A DNA stretch of 8,541 bases from Treponema sp. UBA1240 (GCA_002308875.1 DBWK01000057.1:12915-21455); one strand, 5' to 3'. Positions 1-7,131 are shown, numbered from the stretch's first letter. Made by a program: numbers and translations. Notes: generated by a model from the sequence alone, not told the origin.

Positions 1-245
1 ACTTTTTTACCAAATCCGACGGACTTTGCCTGCAGCACTATGCAATGATGTTTAAGTATGTAAAACGTATACCCAAGTGGTTGTCCAATTTTCAGGAAAC
101 AAAGTTTGCTTCTCTCAACGAGCGGGTAAAACGCTTTATAGAGTTTTCAGCCTGGGGCCGTCAGCAGGATTTTGCAACGCTCAGTGCCCAGGACAAGGTT
201 GTGTGGAAAGAACTTGCATCTGTTCTGCGCGGACAGGTAAAGTAG
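1..245 (+). CDS. 3' end of an unrecognised protein (possibly DUF6062-like)
   Basis: The reading frame is open from base 3 to a TAG stop at 243-245, giving 80 residues that run off the left edge, so the N-terminus is missing. ATG codons at 45 and 48 are internal, because the frame continues upstream with residues FFTKSDGLCLQHY. The GLCxxH motif near the start of the visible part resembles the Cys/His segment of DUF6062-type proteins found in anaerobes. The remainder is charged and probably helical, with no signal or membrane segment. That family suggestion is from memory and weak. No terminator hairpin is visible in the 64 bases before the convergent gene at 310. Confidence 0.55.
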   Translation, partial: FFTKSDGLCLQHYAMMFKYVKRIPKWLSNFQETKFASLNERVKRFIEFSAWGRQQDFATLSAQDKVVWKELASVLRGQVK

Positions 246-309
246 AACAGCTGCATCCGTATTAGCGTAATTATTTTGTATACAAAGTTCATTCATCGAA
301 AAACTCTAC

Positions 310-1905
310 CTATGGATTGATTACCCAGCTACCCGCTCCATCATTCCCCGATGTATCCCAATGCATGTTAAAATTCAAAAAACTTCCTTGTGCATTGGCT
401 TTAAAACATGAACTACCGTCAAATAAAAAGATATTACTATCCAACGAATTAATCTGAATAAACCTAAAAACAGCTGTTGCAGGAAAATAAGATGAAGAGA
501 AAGTTCCAACGTTTATTTTGAAGGTTCCACTGTCAGTTGCATCAAATACAATTTGTAAATTACCACCAGGGTATCCGCTGCTGTCACCAAAAAAATTACC
601 AAGTCCTGAAACAGCTGTAAGATTGTCCATTATGCTTTTTATTTCCATTTGTTCGTTAACAGGCTTGAATATAAGAGTAAAATCACCTGTTATTCCTGTA
701 AAACGTCCTGTACCGTTATTAGTCGGAAATTTTTTCATAGTGACCGTTAAATTAGTGCAACCGTTAAAAACTAGATTTTGGATATTAACTGCACTTGCGG
801 GAAGCACAACTGAATGAAGACTTGTACAATTTTCAAAGGCACGGTTTTCTATTGTTTGCAATTGCGAAGGTTCTTCAAAAGTTACGGATGATAAATGTGT
901 ACAATCTTTAAAAACAGATTGTCCTATAGTTGCTGTACTGTTAGGAATAACAACACTTGCAAGATTAGTGGCATTTGATAATGCCTCATTAGCTATAGTT
1001 GTAATATTAGAAGGAAGAACAAGATCAGTAACATTAGCGGGTGAATTGATGAAGTTCCGTATAAATGTTGTATTATTTGTATTCATATTCCGCAAATCAA
1101 GCGATATAGTCTTATCGTCTGGATTGTCTATTCTAATAATCGGCTCTGTCGTATTTATCACGACGGAATCTCCCTCATTAAGAGAACTTGAGAATTGAAT
1201 TGTATTGCCTGTTGAAATTCCCCATTTGGGATATACGCCGTGTATATCAGCGCTGTTAAGCGTTACATCACCGTTTGCAGAAACAGGCAGGCTGCCGTTT
1301 AAGCCGTATTCGGCTCCGCCTATTTTAAGTTTTTGAAGTTCAAAAACAACTTCATCGCTTCCCGACCCGACAGTTTCATTACCTAGTGCTGCCGCTATAT
1401 CCGCAAGTGAAATGCCGTCGTTGTAGTAAAACGGAATTGTCAGTGGCGTTTCGTTAACAGTTACGCTTGCCATGTATTGGTGTTCGATTAATATTTCGGT
1501 GTTGTTGCCGCTGACTGTTTTGGTGATTCTTGCGGTTCTTATTTCAGTTTCGTTACTTGCATTGGTACATGTAAAAGGTATTGTGAACTGACCTGCCGGC
1601 GCGGTCTCGGCAATTGCGTTTTTGAGTGCTTCAACGCTGGTATATGTTTGTCCGTTATAAGTATATTCTGTTACGTTAAGCGGTGTGCTTCCCGTAATTG
1701 TGCCGTTGATGGAGCCGCTGTTTCCTCCTCCGCCGCTACCACCACCGCCGCCCCAGCCGCCGGTGTTATGCGTTGTGTATTCGCTGTCGGGAAGGCTTGC
1801 ACCGCCTCCTCCACCGCCTCCGCAGGCAGCAAGGAAAAGTATCAAACATAAACAAACGCTTGTTAATGAGAAAATTTTTGCTGACAAAACAAAAACTTTT
1901 TTCAT
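310..1905 (-). CDS. BspA-like leucine-rich-repeat surface lipoprotein
   Basis: This 531-residue protein has a lipoprotein signal peptide (MKK start, hydrophobic core, lipobox LAAC with the lipidated Cys at residue 28), so it should be anchored in a membrane facing the periplasm or cell surface. Glycine runs follow at 29-35 and 50-61, acting as flexible tether. Residues about 65-290 have no family I recognise and are rich in Asn, Thr and Ser. Residues about 293-395 carry three to four BspA-type repeats (LRR_5), seen in stretches such as LVLPSNITTIANEALSN and VVIPNSTATIGQSVF. The C-terminal ~135 residues (395-531) are beta-rich and unassigned. BspA-type proteins in Treponema, Bacteroides and Tannerella are linked to adhesion and coaggregation, which is known for the family and only inferred here. 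The gene is divergent from the lipoprotein at 2413, and both have a Cys-polyglycine N-terminus. The ATG at 1903-1905 is fixed by the signal peptide; no strong Shine-Dalgarno sequence precedes it. Confidence 0.85.
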   Translation of the reverse strand: MKKVFVLSAKIFSLTSVCLCLILFLAACGGGGGGGASLPDSEYTTHNTGGWGGGGGSGGGGNSGSINGTITGSTPLNVTEYTYNGQTYTSVEALKNAIAETAPAGQFTIPFTCTNASNETEIRTARITKTVSGNNTEILIEHQYMASVTVNETPLTIPFYYNDGISLADIAAALGNETVGSGSDEVVFELQKLKIGGAEYGLNGSLPVSANGDVTLNSADIHGVYPKWGISTGNTIQFSSSLNEGDSVVINTTEPIIRIDNPDDKTISLDLRNMNTNNTTFIRNFINSPANVTDLVLPSNITTIANEALSNATNLASVVIPNSTATIGQSVFKDCTHLSSVTFEEPSQLQTIENRAFENCTSLHSVVLPASAVNIQNLVFNGCTNLTVTMKKFPTNNGTGRFTGITGDFTLIFKPVNEQMEIKSIMDNLTAVSGLGNFFGDSSGYPGGNLQIVFDATDSGTFKINVGTFSSSYFPATAVFRFIQINSLDSNIFLFDGSSCFKANAQGSFLNFNMHWDTSGNDGAGSWVINP

Positions 1906-1917
1906 ACTCTATAAAGT

Positions 1918-1923
1918 ATTATA
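1918..1923 (-). promoter_or_regulatory. Candidate -10 element for the LRR lipoprotein gene
   Basis: On the minus strand a perfect TATAAT lies 12 bases before the ATG at 1905. It would start transcription a few bases before the start codon, leaving almost no leader. No good -35 hexamer lies at 16-18 bp, so this is a weak call in AT-rich DNA. Confidence 0.35.
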
Positions 1924-2008
1924 ACATAGGATTTTTGAATGGTATATGAATTTATTATTTTTTTACATTTTTTAATAAAATTTCAGTTCTCTCTCTTTTT
2001 TCTATACG

Positions 2009-2131
2009 ATTTTCATATAGACGAAAATTTATTTTCATCAATATGAAAATTTATTTTCATCAAGATGAAAATTTTTTTTCATACTGATGAAAATTTTTCT
2101 CATAGGGATGAAAAAAATGAGATTTTTTTTC
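2009..2131. repeat. Array of ~5 palindromic 22-bp units with 4-nt variable spacers
   Basis: The block lies between the two divergent lipoprotein genes. Units begin at 2023, 2045, 2067, 2089 and 2110, so the period is 22, 22, 22 and 21 bp, with a partial unit on the left (2009-2022) and a degenerate one on the right. The best unit, ATGAAAATTTATTTTCAT at 2043-2060, is a palindrome with 8-bp arms. The junctions keep CAT and ATG (once ACG) around a variable tetranucleotide: ATAG (2017), CAAT (2039), CAAG (2061), ACTG (2083) and AGGG (2104). A-tracts and T-tracts recur about every half unit, close to the helical repeat, so the DNA may be intrinsically curved. It could be a multi-site protein-binding region or a set of small hairpins. 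Function is unknown; no ORF covers it. Confidence 0.8.
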
Positions 2132-2164
2132 TAATAAAAGTTTCATTGATATGCACCTGAAAAA

Positions 2165-2236
2165 TGACACAGATTTTTACAGAACAGAATAGAAAAAGAC
2201 ACACTATATTTAGTGTCTGCGTCAATACTGACACAG
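2165..2236. repeat. TGACACAG direct repeats around a small inverted repeat
   Basis: TGACACAG occurs at 2165-2172 and 2229-2236. Between them, at 2197-2218, AGACAC and GTGTCT form an inverted repeat with a 10-nt loop. An alternative fold is ACACTA-TATT-TAGTGT at 2201-2216. The three GACAC copies are about 31-33 bases apart, roughly three helical turns. They lie about 80-150 bp upstream of the promoter at 2314, a plausible place for a regulator, but no binding protein can be named. The hairpin lacks a following T-run, so it is not a standard terminator. Confidence 0.4.
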
Positions 2237-2313
2237 TTAATATATAGTTTGCGACAGTGGCAGATTGGATAAGTACAGATGAAATCTATGTATTAATACA
2301 ATAATGTTTTTCC

Positions 2314-2342
2314 TTGACGATTTTAAAAAACACAAGTAAAAT
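2314..2342 (+). promoter_or_regulatory. Sigma-70-type promoter for the DUF1566 lipoprotein gene
   Basis: TTGACG (2314-2319) and TAAAAT (2337-2342) are separated by exactly 17 bp, each one base from consensus. Transcription would start near 2349, giving a leader of about 64 nt before the ATG at 2413. GAGG at 2396-2399 is the only Shine-Dalgarno-like sequence and sits 13 bases from the ATG, a little far. The short gap between this lipoprotein gene and the enzyme at 3507 suggests the promoter may also drive the downstream restriction-modification and DUF72 genes. Confidence 0.65.
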
Positions 2343-2412
2343 TTTATAAATTGGTACAAATGTTACAGAAATGTGTGATAAACGAAAAAGTTATTGAGGC
2401 TCAGAAAATTTT

Positions 2413-3501
2413 ATGAAAAAACTAATTTATGTATTATTGATATTATTTGTTCTTTCTATAATCTTCGTTTCATGCGGTGGTGGCGGAGGCGGCGGCGGTG
2501 GAGCAACCCCGGCTACAACAAATTCGAGCAGTACATCAACAACGCCTACACCTACACCTACGCCGGTAGCGACATTAACAGCTCCGACGATTCAAGTGCC
2601 GACTGGTAAAAAACTTTTGAGCGGCGCAAAGATTGGAATTAGTACTAGTGTTGCAGGAGCAACAATATATTACACATTAGACGGAACAGAGCCGACCTCA
2701 TCAAGCACTGTGTATACTGCAAGCAAAGTGACGATAAACAACGCATGTACGCTGAAAGCTATTGCGATAAAAGACGGTGAATTTAGTACAGTTTCAAGTG
2801 CCTCGTACAGCATTGCAGCCAGAAAGAATACACCTGATGCAGTAAACGACATTGTGTTTAAAAACGGAACGGCAGTTGCATATTCAACAGACTTGTATTT
2901 TACAGATGAAGTTAAGGCAGATGCAGTGGCCATGATTTTTTACAAAGGCACTGATTGCAGCAATAACGGCTCAACAAGAACACTTGGAGTTGGTTTAAAG
3001 CTCTCGCCTTCTTTTATGAATTGGTGCTTGGATACAGCAAACGGATGTGCCACTAACATTACTACAATACAGTGTACGCCAAGTGGAAGCGCAGGTGCAT
3101 ACACCTTTGAAGGTGTTAAAGACGGCAGTGACAACTTTTCGCAGCTTGCTGCATTTCTTGCAGGAACAGGAATTAATGACACAGGAACAGCGGGAAATTA
3201 CCCTGCGTTTGAATATGCCAAAAACTACGGCAGCACAAACGGCTGTACAGGAGCTTATGCAAACGGTTGGTATCTGCCGAGCATTGCAGAACTTTACCAG
3301 ATTTATAATTTAAGAACCAATATAGATGCAGCTGTTGCACTTTGCGGTTTGACTAATACTTTTTCGAGCACTTACTTCTGGTCGTCGTCGCATCACGCTT
3401 CCTCCGATCTTTACGTGTACTTACTCTTTTTCTACAGTGGCCTTTGCCAATGGTACGAAAAGAACCTCATCGGCCCCGTTTGTGCGATTCGGGAATTTTA
3501 A
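2413..3501 (+). CDS. Lipoprotein with chitobiase C-terminal and DUF1566 domains; candidate DGR target
   Basis: The 362-residue protein starts with a lipoprotein signal (MKKLIYVLL..., lipobox FVSC, lipidated Cys21), then nine glycines (22-30) and a Ser/Thr/Pro linker with a TPTPTPTP stretch (41-52). Residues about 57-134 match a CHB_HEX_C-type beta-sandwich, including IYYTLDGTEPT and LKAIAIKDG. Residues about 147-362 look like a DUF1566/Lcl C-terminal domain: GWYLPSIAEL at 285-294, FWSSS at 322-326 and the ending PVCAIREF. This domain belongs to the C-type-lectin/FGE-like folds used by diversity-generating retroelement targets, and the last ~40 residues have the matching variable-region style (separate entry). 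Role inferred: a surface-exposed binding protein with a changeable ligand face. The stop codon is 5 bases before the restriction-modification gene. The ATG at 2413 is supported by the signal peptide. Confidence 0.85.
   Translation: MKKLIYVLLILFVLSIIFVSCGGGGGGGGGATPATTNSSSTSTTPTPTPTPVATLTAPTIQVPTGKKLLSGAKIGISTSVAGATIYYTLDGTEPTSSSTVYTASKVTINNACTLKAIAIKDGEFSTVSSASYSIAARKNTPDAVNDIVFKNGTAVAYSTDLYFTDEVKADAVAMIFYKGTDCSNNGSTRTLGVGLKLSPSFMNWCLDTANGCATNITTIQCTPSGSAGAYTFEGVKDGSDNFSQLAAFLAGTGINDTGTAGNYPAFEYAKNYGSTNGCTGAYANGWYLPSIAELYQIYNLRTNIDAAVALCGLTNTFSSTYFWSSSHHASSDLYVYLLFFYSGLCQWYEKNLIGPVCAIREF
3379..3498 (+). other. Candidate DGR variable region (VR) with IMH-like end
   Basis: This covers residues 323-362 of the lipoprotein. 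The conserved frame WSSS (323-326), FxSGxC (340-345) and PVCAIR (355-360) is interrupted by residues unusual for a plain DUF1566 domain: HHASSDLYVYLL at 327-338 and LCQWYEKNLI at 344-353. Most of these codons end in C or T (cac, tcc, tcc, gat, ctt, tac, ctc, ttc, ctt, tgc, tac, ctc, atc, ggc), as expected if template AAC/AAT codons were changed at their adenines. The segment sits at the extreme 3' end of the gene, as in known DGR targets, and 3475-3495 would be the invariant initiation-of-mutagenic-homing end. No template repeat or reverse transcriptase is in this window, so the call rests on protein style and codon pattern. Confidence 0.55.
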
Positions 3502-3506
3502 CGAAC

Positions 3507-6308
3507 ATGTTATCACAACAGGAACAGAAAAAAGCGGCTAAAAACTTTGTTGCAAATTGGACTGGACACGGTTACGAAAAAGGCGAATCACAGAAATTCT
3601 GGATTGACCTTTTAACGAGCGTTTACGGTGTAGAAGATATTGCTCAGTTTATTTTCTTTGAAGAACAAGTTAAAGATAAAATTCAAAATAAAACAATTAC
3701 AAACTTTATAGACGCATACATTCCGTCTACGCGCGTAATGATAGAACAAAAATCAAGCCACAAGGATTTACGCGAACCCATTAAACAGAGTGACGGTTCT
3801 CTTTTAACACCCTTTCAGCAGGCAAAAAAGTATGTTGCCGATTTACCGCTCAGCCAGCACCCCAAGTGGATTATTACCTGCAATTTTGACGAGTTCCTTG
3901 TTTATGACATGGAAAACCCTAACGGTGAACCGGAAGAAATATTCCTTAAAAACCTCGAAAAAGAGTTTTACAGGCTTTCATTCATTACAGATACAGGAAG
4001 CCAGCATCTAAAAAAAGAAATGGAACTATCCATTAAAGCTGGTGATATAGTAGGACTCATTTACGACAACTTGTTAGAACAGTATAAACTCGCCAAAAAC
4101 ATTGATATAAAGGCCTGTCTTAAAAGTCTTAACATGCTCTGTGTTCGTCTTGTTTTTTGTTTTTATGCGGAAGATGCAGGAATTTTCGGACAAAAGTCCA
4201 TGTTCGGTGATTATCTCAAACACTACGAAGCAAAAGACCTGCGGGCAGCTTTATTGAATCTGTTCAAAGTTTTAGACCAAAAGCCCGAAGAACGAGATCC
4301 TTTCCTTGAAGAAGAATTAGCAGCTTTTCCGTATGTAAACGGAGGATTATTTACGGAACAGGATTTGCTGATACCTAATTTTACTGAAGAACTGAAAGAT
4401 TTACTCATAAACAAAGCAAGCTCAGATTTTGATTGGGCAGATATTTCGCCCACAATTTTTGGTGCTGTATTTGAAAGTACCCTGAACCCCGAAACAAGGC
4501 GTTCAGGTGGTATGCACTATACGAGTATTGAGAACATTCATAAAGTAATCGATCCGCTGTTTATGGACGAACTCAACGCCGAATACGAACAAATCAGGAA
4601 TATAAAAACCGTTACAGCAAGAAATGAAAAACTTCTGGAGTTTTCGCGCAAATTGGGCAGCTTAAAATTTCTTGACCCGGCATGTGGTTCAGGTAACTTT
4701 CTTACGGAAACATATCTTTCGTTACGAAGACTCGAAAACAAATGTCTCCAACTTATGATTGGCGGAAATGAAACACAGGGAACTCTCACAGAATTGTTCG
4801 GACACAGTTTTGTAAAAGTACATATTCAGCAGTTTTATGGAATCGAAATAAATGATTTTGCCTGTGTAGTTGCCAAAACTGCATTGTGGATAGCCGAATG
4901 CCAGATGTTGCAGGAAACAAACGCTATTACAAATTCTGCCGCATCATTTTTGCCGTTGGATAATTATACAAATATAATAGAAGGAAACGCACTTCGTACT
5001 GACTGGGAAACGGTTGTTCCCAAAAATGAGCTTAATTACATCATGGGCAACCCGCCGTTTGTGGGTGCGCGTTTAATGTCTGAAAGTCAAAAAGCAGATG
5101 TTCTTTATGTATGGGAAAACATTAAAAACATTGGCAATGTAGATTATGTTTCATGCTGGTATAAAAAAGCTTCTGATTTAATTAAAAATACGAATGCAAA
5201 AGCCGCCTTGGTTTCTACAAATTCTATAACGCAAGGTGAACAGGTCGCAATAATGTGGAAGCCGTTAATGAAAAACGGTATTAAAATAGATTTTGCTTAT
5301 CGAACATTCCGTTGGGATAGCGAAGCAAATATAAAAGCGCATGTTCATTGTGTAATTGTTGGATTTAGTTATATAAAAGCGAAAGAAAAGACAATATATC
5401 TTAATGAATCACAATCAATATCTGTCAATAATATTAATGGTTATCTTCTGGATGCACCAGATATTTTCATAGAAAGCAGGGCAAAACCATTGTGTAATAT
5501 TCCAGAAATTGGAATAGGAAATCTCCCGATTGATGGCGGAAACTATCTTTTTACAGAAGATGAAATGAAAGCATTCATAAAAACAGAACCACTTTCAGAA
5601 AAATATTTTAAGAAATGGATTGGTTCTGATGAATTTATAAACCGATATTATCGTTATTGTCTATGGCTCGGTGACTGTTCCCCATCTGAAATAAAAAAAA
5701 TGCCAGAGTGTTATAAAAGAGTACAGGCTGTAAGAGAAATGCGCTTAGCTAGCAAAAGAGTCGCAACTCAAAAACTTGCAGATATTCCAAACCATTTTTC
5801 AACCGAAAACATGCCAAAATCAGATTATATCATTGTTCCAAAAGTCAGCTCTGAAAAACGCCGTTACATTCCTATCGGTTTTATTTCACCTGATACTTTT
5901 GCAAGTGATTTGGTATTCATAATTCCCGAAGCAACGCTATACCATTTTGCTATTTTAACTTCTAACGTACACATGGCTTGGATGCGTGCTGTTGCCGGTC
6001 GTCTAAAGAGCGATTACCGCTATTCAAAAGATATTGTCTACAACAACTTCCCGTGGCCAAACCCCACAGACGAGCAGAAAGCCAAAATCGAAAAGACAGC
6101 GCAAGCCATTTTAGACGCGCGTGCCAAATATCCCGATTCATCGCTTGCAGATTTGTACGACGAAACGCTTATGCCGCCCGAACTCCGCAAGGCACATCAA
6201 GAAAACGATAAAGCCGTAATGCAGGCCTACGGCTTCAGCCTCAAAATGACCGAAAGCGAGTGCGTCGCCGAATTATTCAAGCTCTACGAGCAGCTGGCAA
6301 AAAATTGA
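3507..6308 (+). CDS. MmeI-like type IIL restriction-modification enzyme (nuclease + adenine methylase)
   Basis: The 933-residue product resembles single-chain type IIL/IIG enzymes of the MmeI/YeeA group, which both methylate adenine in an asymmetric site and cut DNA at a fixed distance. The N-terminal part (about 1-160) contains D69 and E80-Q-K82, a PD-ExK nuclease motif with spacing close to the D70/E80/K82 set described for MmeI. A helical connector spans about 175-330. The methylase core has motif I FLDPACGSGNFL (388-399) for S-adenosylmethionine and motif IV NPPF (515-518). A target-recognition region follows (about 620-830), then a short helical tail. I chose the ATG at 3507 over the in-frame ATG at 3444, because the latter lies inside the upstream lipoprotein gene and would add 21 unrelated residues. 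The only Shine-Dalgarno-like sequence is GGGA at 3491-3494, so translation may be coupled to the gene before it. Nuclease and methylase motifs look intact. Recognition sequence unknown. Confidence 0.88.
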   Translation: MLSQQEQKKAAKNFVANWTGHGYEKGESQKFWIDLLTSVYGVEDIAQFIFFEEQVKDKIQNKTITNFIDAYIPSTRVMIEQKSSHKDLREPIKQSDGSLLTPFQQAKKYVADLPLSQHPKWIITCNFDEFLVYDMENPNGEPEEIFLKNLEKEFYRLSFITDTGSQHLKKEMELSIKAGDIVGLIYDNLLEQYKLAKNIDIKACLKSLNMLCVRLVFCFYAEDAGIFGQKSMFGDYLKHYEAKDLRAALLNLFKVLDQKPEERDPFLEEELAAFPYVNGGLFTEQDLLIPNFTEELKDLLINKASSDFDWADISPTIFGAVFESTLNPETRRSGGMHYTSIENIHKVIDPLFMDELNAEYEQIRNIKTVTARNEKLLEFSRKLGSLKFLDPACGSGNFLTETYLSLRRLENKCLQLMIGGNETQGTLTELFGHSFVKVHIQQFYGIEINDFACVVAKTALWIAECQMLQETNAITNSAASFLPLDNYTNIIEGNALRTDWETVVPKNELNYIMGNPPFVGARLMSESQKADVLYVWENIKNIGNVDYVSCWYKKASDLIKNTNAKAALVSTNSITQGEQVAIMWKPLMKNGIKIDFAYRTFRWDSEANIKAHVHCVIVGFSYIKAKEKTIYLNESQSISVNNINGYLLDAPDIFIESRAKPLCNIPEIGIGNLPIDGGNYLFTEDEMKAFIKTEPLSEKYFKKWIGSDEFINRYYRYCLWLGDCSPSEIKKMPECYKRVQAVREMRLASKRVATQKLADIPNHFSTENMPKSDYIIVPKVSSEKRRYIPIGFISPDTFASDLVFIIPEATLYHFAILTSNVHMAWMRAVAGRLKSDYRYSKDIVYNNFPWPNPTDEQKAKIEKTAQAILDARAKYPDSSLADLYDETLMPPELRKAHQENDKAVMQAYGFSLKMTESECVAELFKLYEQLAKN

Positions 6309-7111
6309 CCGCAACTACAAAACTTCTAATCGGCACAAGCGGTTTTGACTACCCCGAATGGAAGGGCGTATTTTATCCTGCTGATTTAAAGCGCAAAGAC
6401 TTTTTGGCGTATTATGCCACGCAGTTTAATGCGCTTGAGCTTAACGGCACATTTTACAATATGCCCACCGGCGAAAGACTCCTTTCGTTTTACGAACGGA
6501 GTGAGGGCAACTTACAGTTCAGCGTAAAGGCTAACCGCCTGCTCACGCACGAAATTGCCCAAAACTGGCAGAGTACGGCGCAGGCTTTTGGAGATGCGCT
6601 CAAGCCGCTCCAAGATAAAGACTGCCTTAGCGCGGTGCTGTTTCAGTTTCCGCAGAGCTTTCATTATACAGAAGAAAACCGCTTGTATCTTGCTAATCTC
6701 ATAAAGGCTTTTGACGGCTTTCCTGTTGTGATAGAGTTCCGCCACGCAGAATGGATAAAGGAATCCGTATTTGAAGGGCTTGAAAAGCGCAATGCCGGAA
6801 TAGTCTTTTGTGATATGCCGCAGCTCAAGTACCTGCCCGACGGCAGCAGGCTCAAAACACCGTTTATCGGTAGAAATGCATATATACGTCTTCACGGTCG
6901 CAACGAAAGCGCCTGGTATTCGGTAAATGATTCTCCAAACGGCTCTGCACGATACAATTACGAATACAGCGACAGTGAGCTGGAAAGCTTTGTGCCTGTT
7001 ATAAACCAGGCTTTGGTGGAAGAAAAAAAGGTTCACGTATTCTTTAACAACCACCCCAACGGCAACGGTGCAAAGAACGCAAAAAAGCTGAAGCAGATGA
7101 TGCAGGCGTAA
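6305..7111 (+). CDS. DUF72 (YecE-like) family protein
   Basis: With a TTG start at 6305 the product is 268 residues, normal for DUF72, a TIM-barrel-like family of unknown biochemical function. Family hallmarks are visible: IGTSGFDYPEWKGVFYP near the N-terminus (9-25), FSVKA, LFQFPQSF, VVIEFRHAEW, YIRLHGR and the C-terminal FFNNHPNGNGAKNAKKL. The TTG overlaps the TGA of the restriction-modification gene (TTGA), suggesting translational coupling and a shared transcript. A GTG at 6260 is also in frame and would add 15 basic residues (RRRIIQALRAAGKK) not expected in the family and lying wholly inside the upstream gene, so it is less likely. There is no signal peptide, so the protein should be cytoplasmic. 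Any link to restriction-modification is only positional. Confidence 0.85.
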   Translation: MTATTKLLIGTSGFDYPEWKGVFYPADLKRKDFLAYYATQFNALELNGTFYNMPTGERLLSFYERSEGNLQFSVKANRLLTHEIAQNWQSTAQAFGDALKPLQDKDCLSAVLFQFPQSFHYTEENRLYLANLIKAFDGFPVVIEFRHAEWIKESVFEGLEKRNAGIVFCDMPQLKYLPDGSRLKTPFIGRNAYIRLHGRNESAWYSVNDSPNGSARYNYEYSDSELESFVPVINQALVEEKKVHVFFNNHPNGNGAKNAKKLKQMMQA

Positions 7112-7131
7112 TACCCGTTTTTACCCCTGCA
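7101..7131. terminator. Symmetric hairpin spanning both stop codons of convergent genes
   Basis: TGCAGG (7101-7106) pairs with CCTGCA (7126-7131), and after one C-C mismatch GTAA (7108-7111) pairs with TTAC (7121-7124), leaving a 9-nt loop. The stem contains the TAA of the DUF72 gene and, on the other strand, the TAA of the repressor gene, which are only 9 bases apart. It could serve as a bidirectional terminator or end-protecting stem, but there is no U-run after it on either strand, so the terminator role is uncertain. Confidence 0.4.

Noticed and set aside
2009..2131. CRISPR-like repeat array
   Set aside because: Spacers are only 4 nt, repeats are AT palindromes and no cas genes are present.
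2197..2218. Rho-independent terminator
   Set aside because: The stem is only 6 bp, with no T-run following on either strand and no gene ending nearby.
2394..2609. Small plus-strand ORF overlapping the lipoprotein start
   Set aside because: It is a frame shadow of the glycine-rich and Thr/Pro-rich coding sequence; the frame at 2413 has a clear signal peptide and domains.
3444..3506. Upstream ATG start for the restriction-modification gene
   Set aside because: It lies inside the lipoprotein gene and would add 21 residues unlike the family; the ATG at 3507 gives the expected N-terminus.
6512..7054. 180-codon minus-strand ORF inside the DUF72 gene
   Set aside because: It lies opposite a clearly conserved DUF72 frame and has no recognisable features; it is a shadow.
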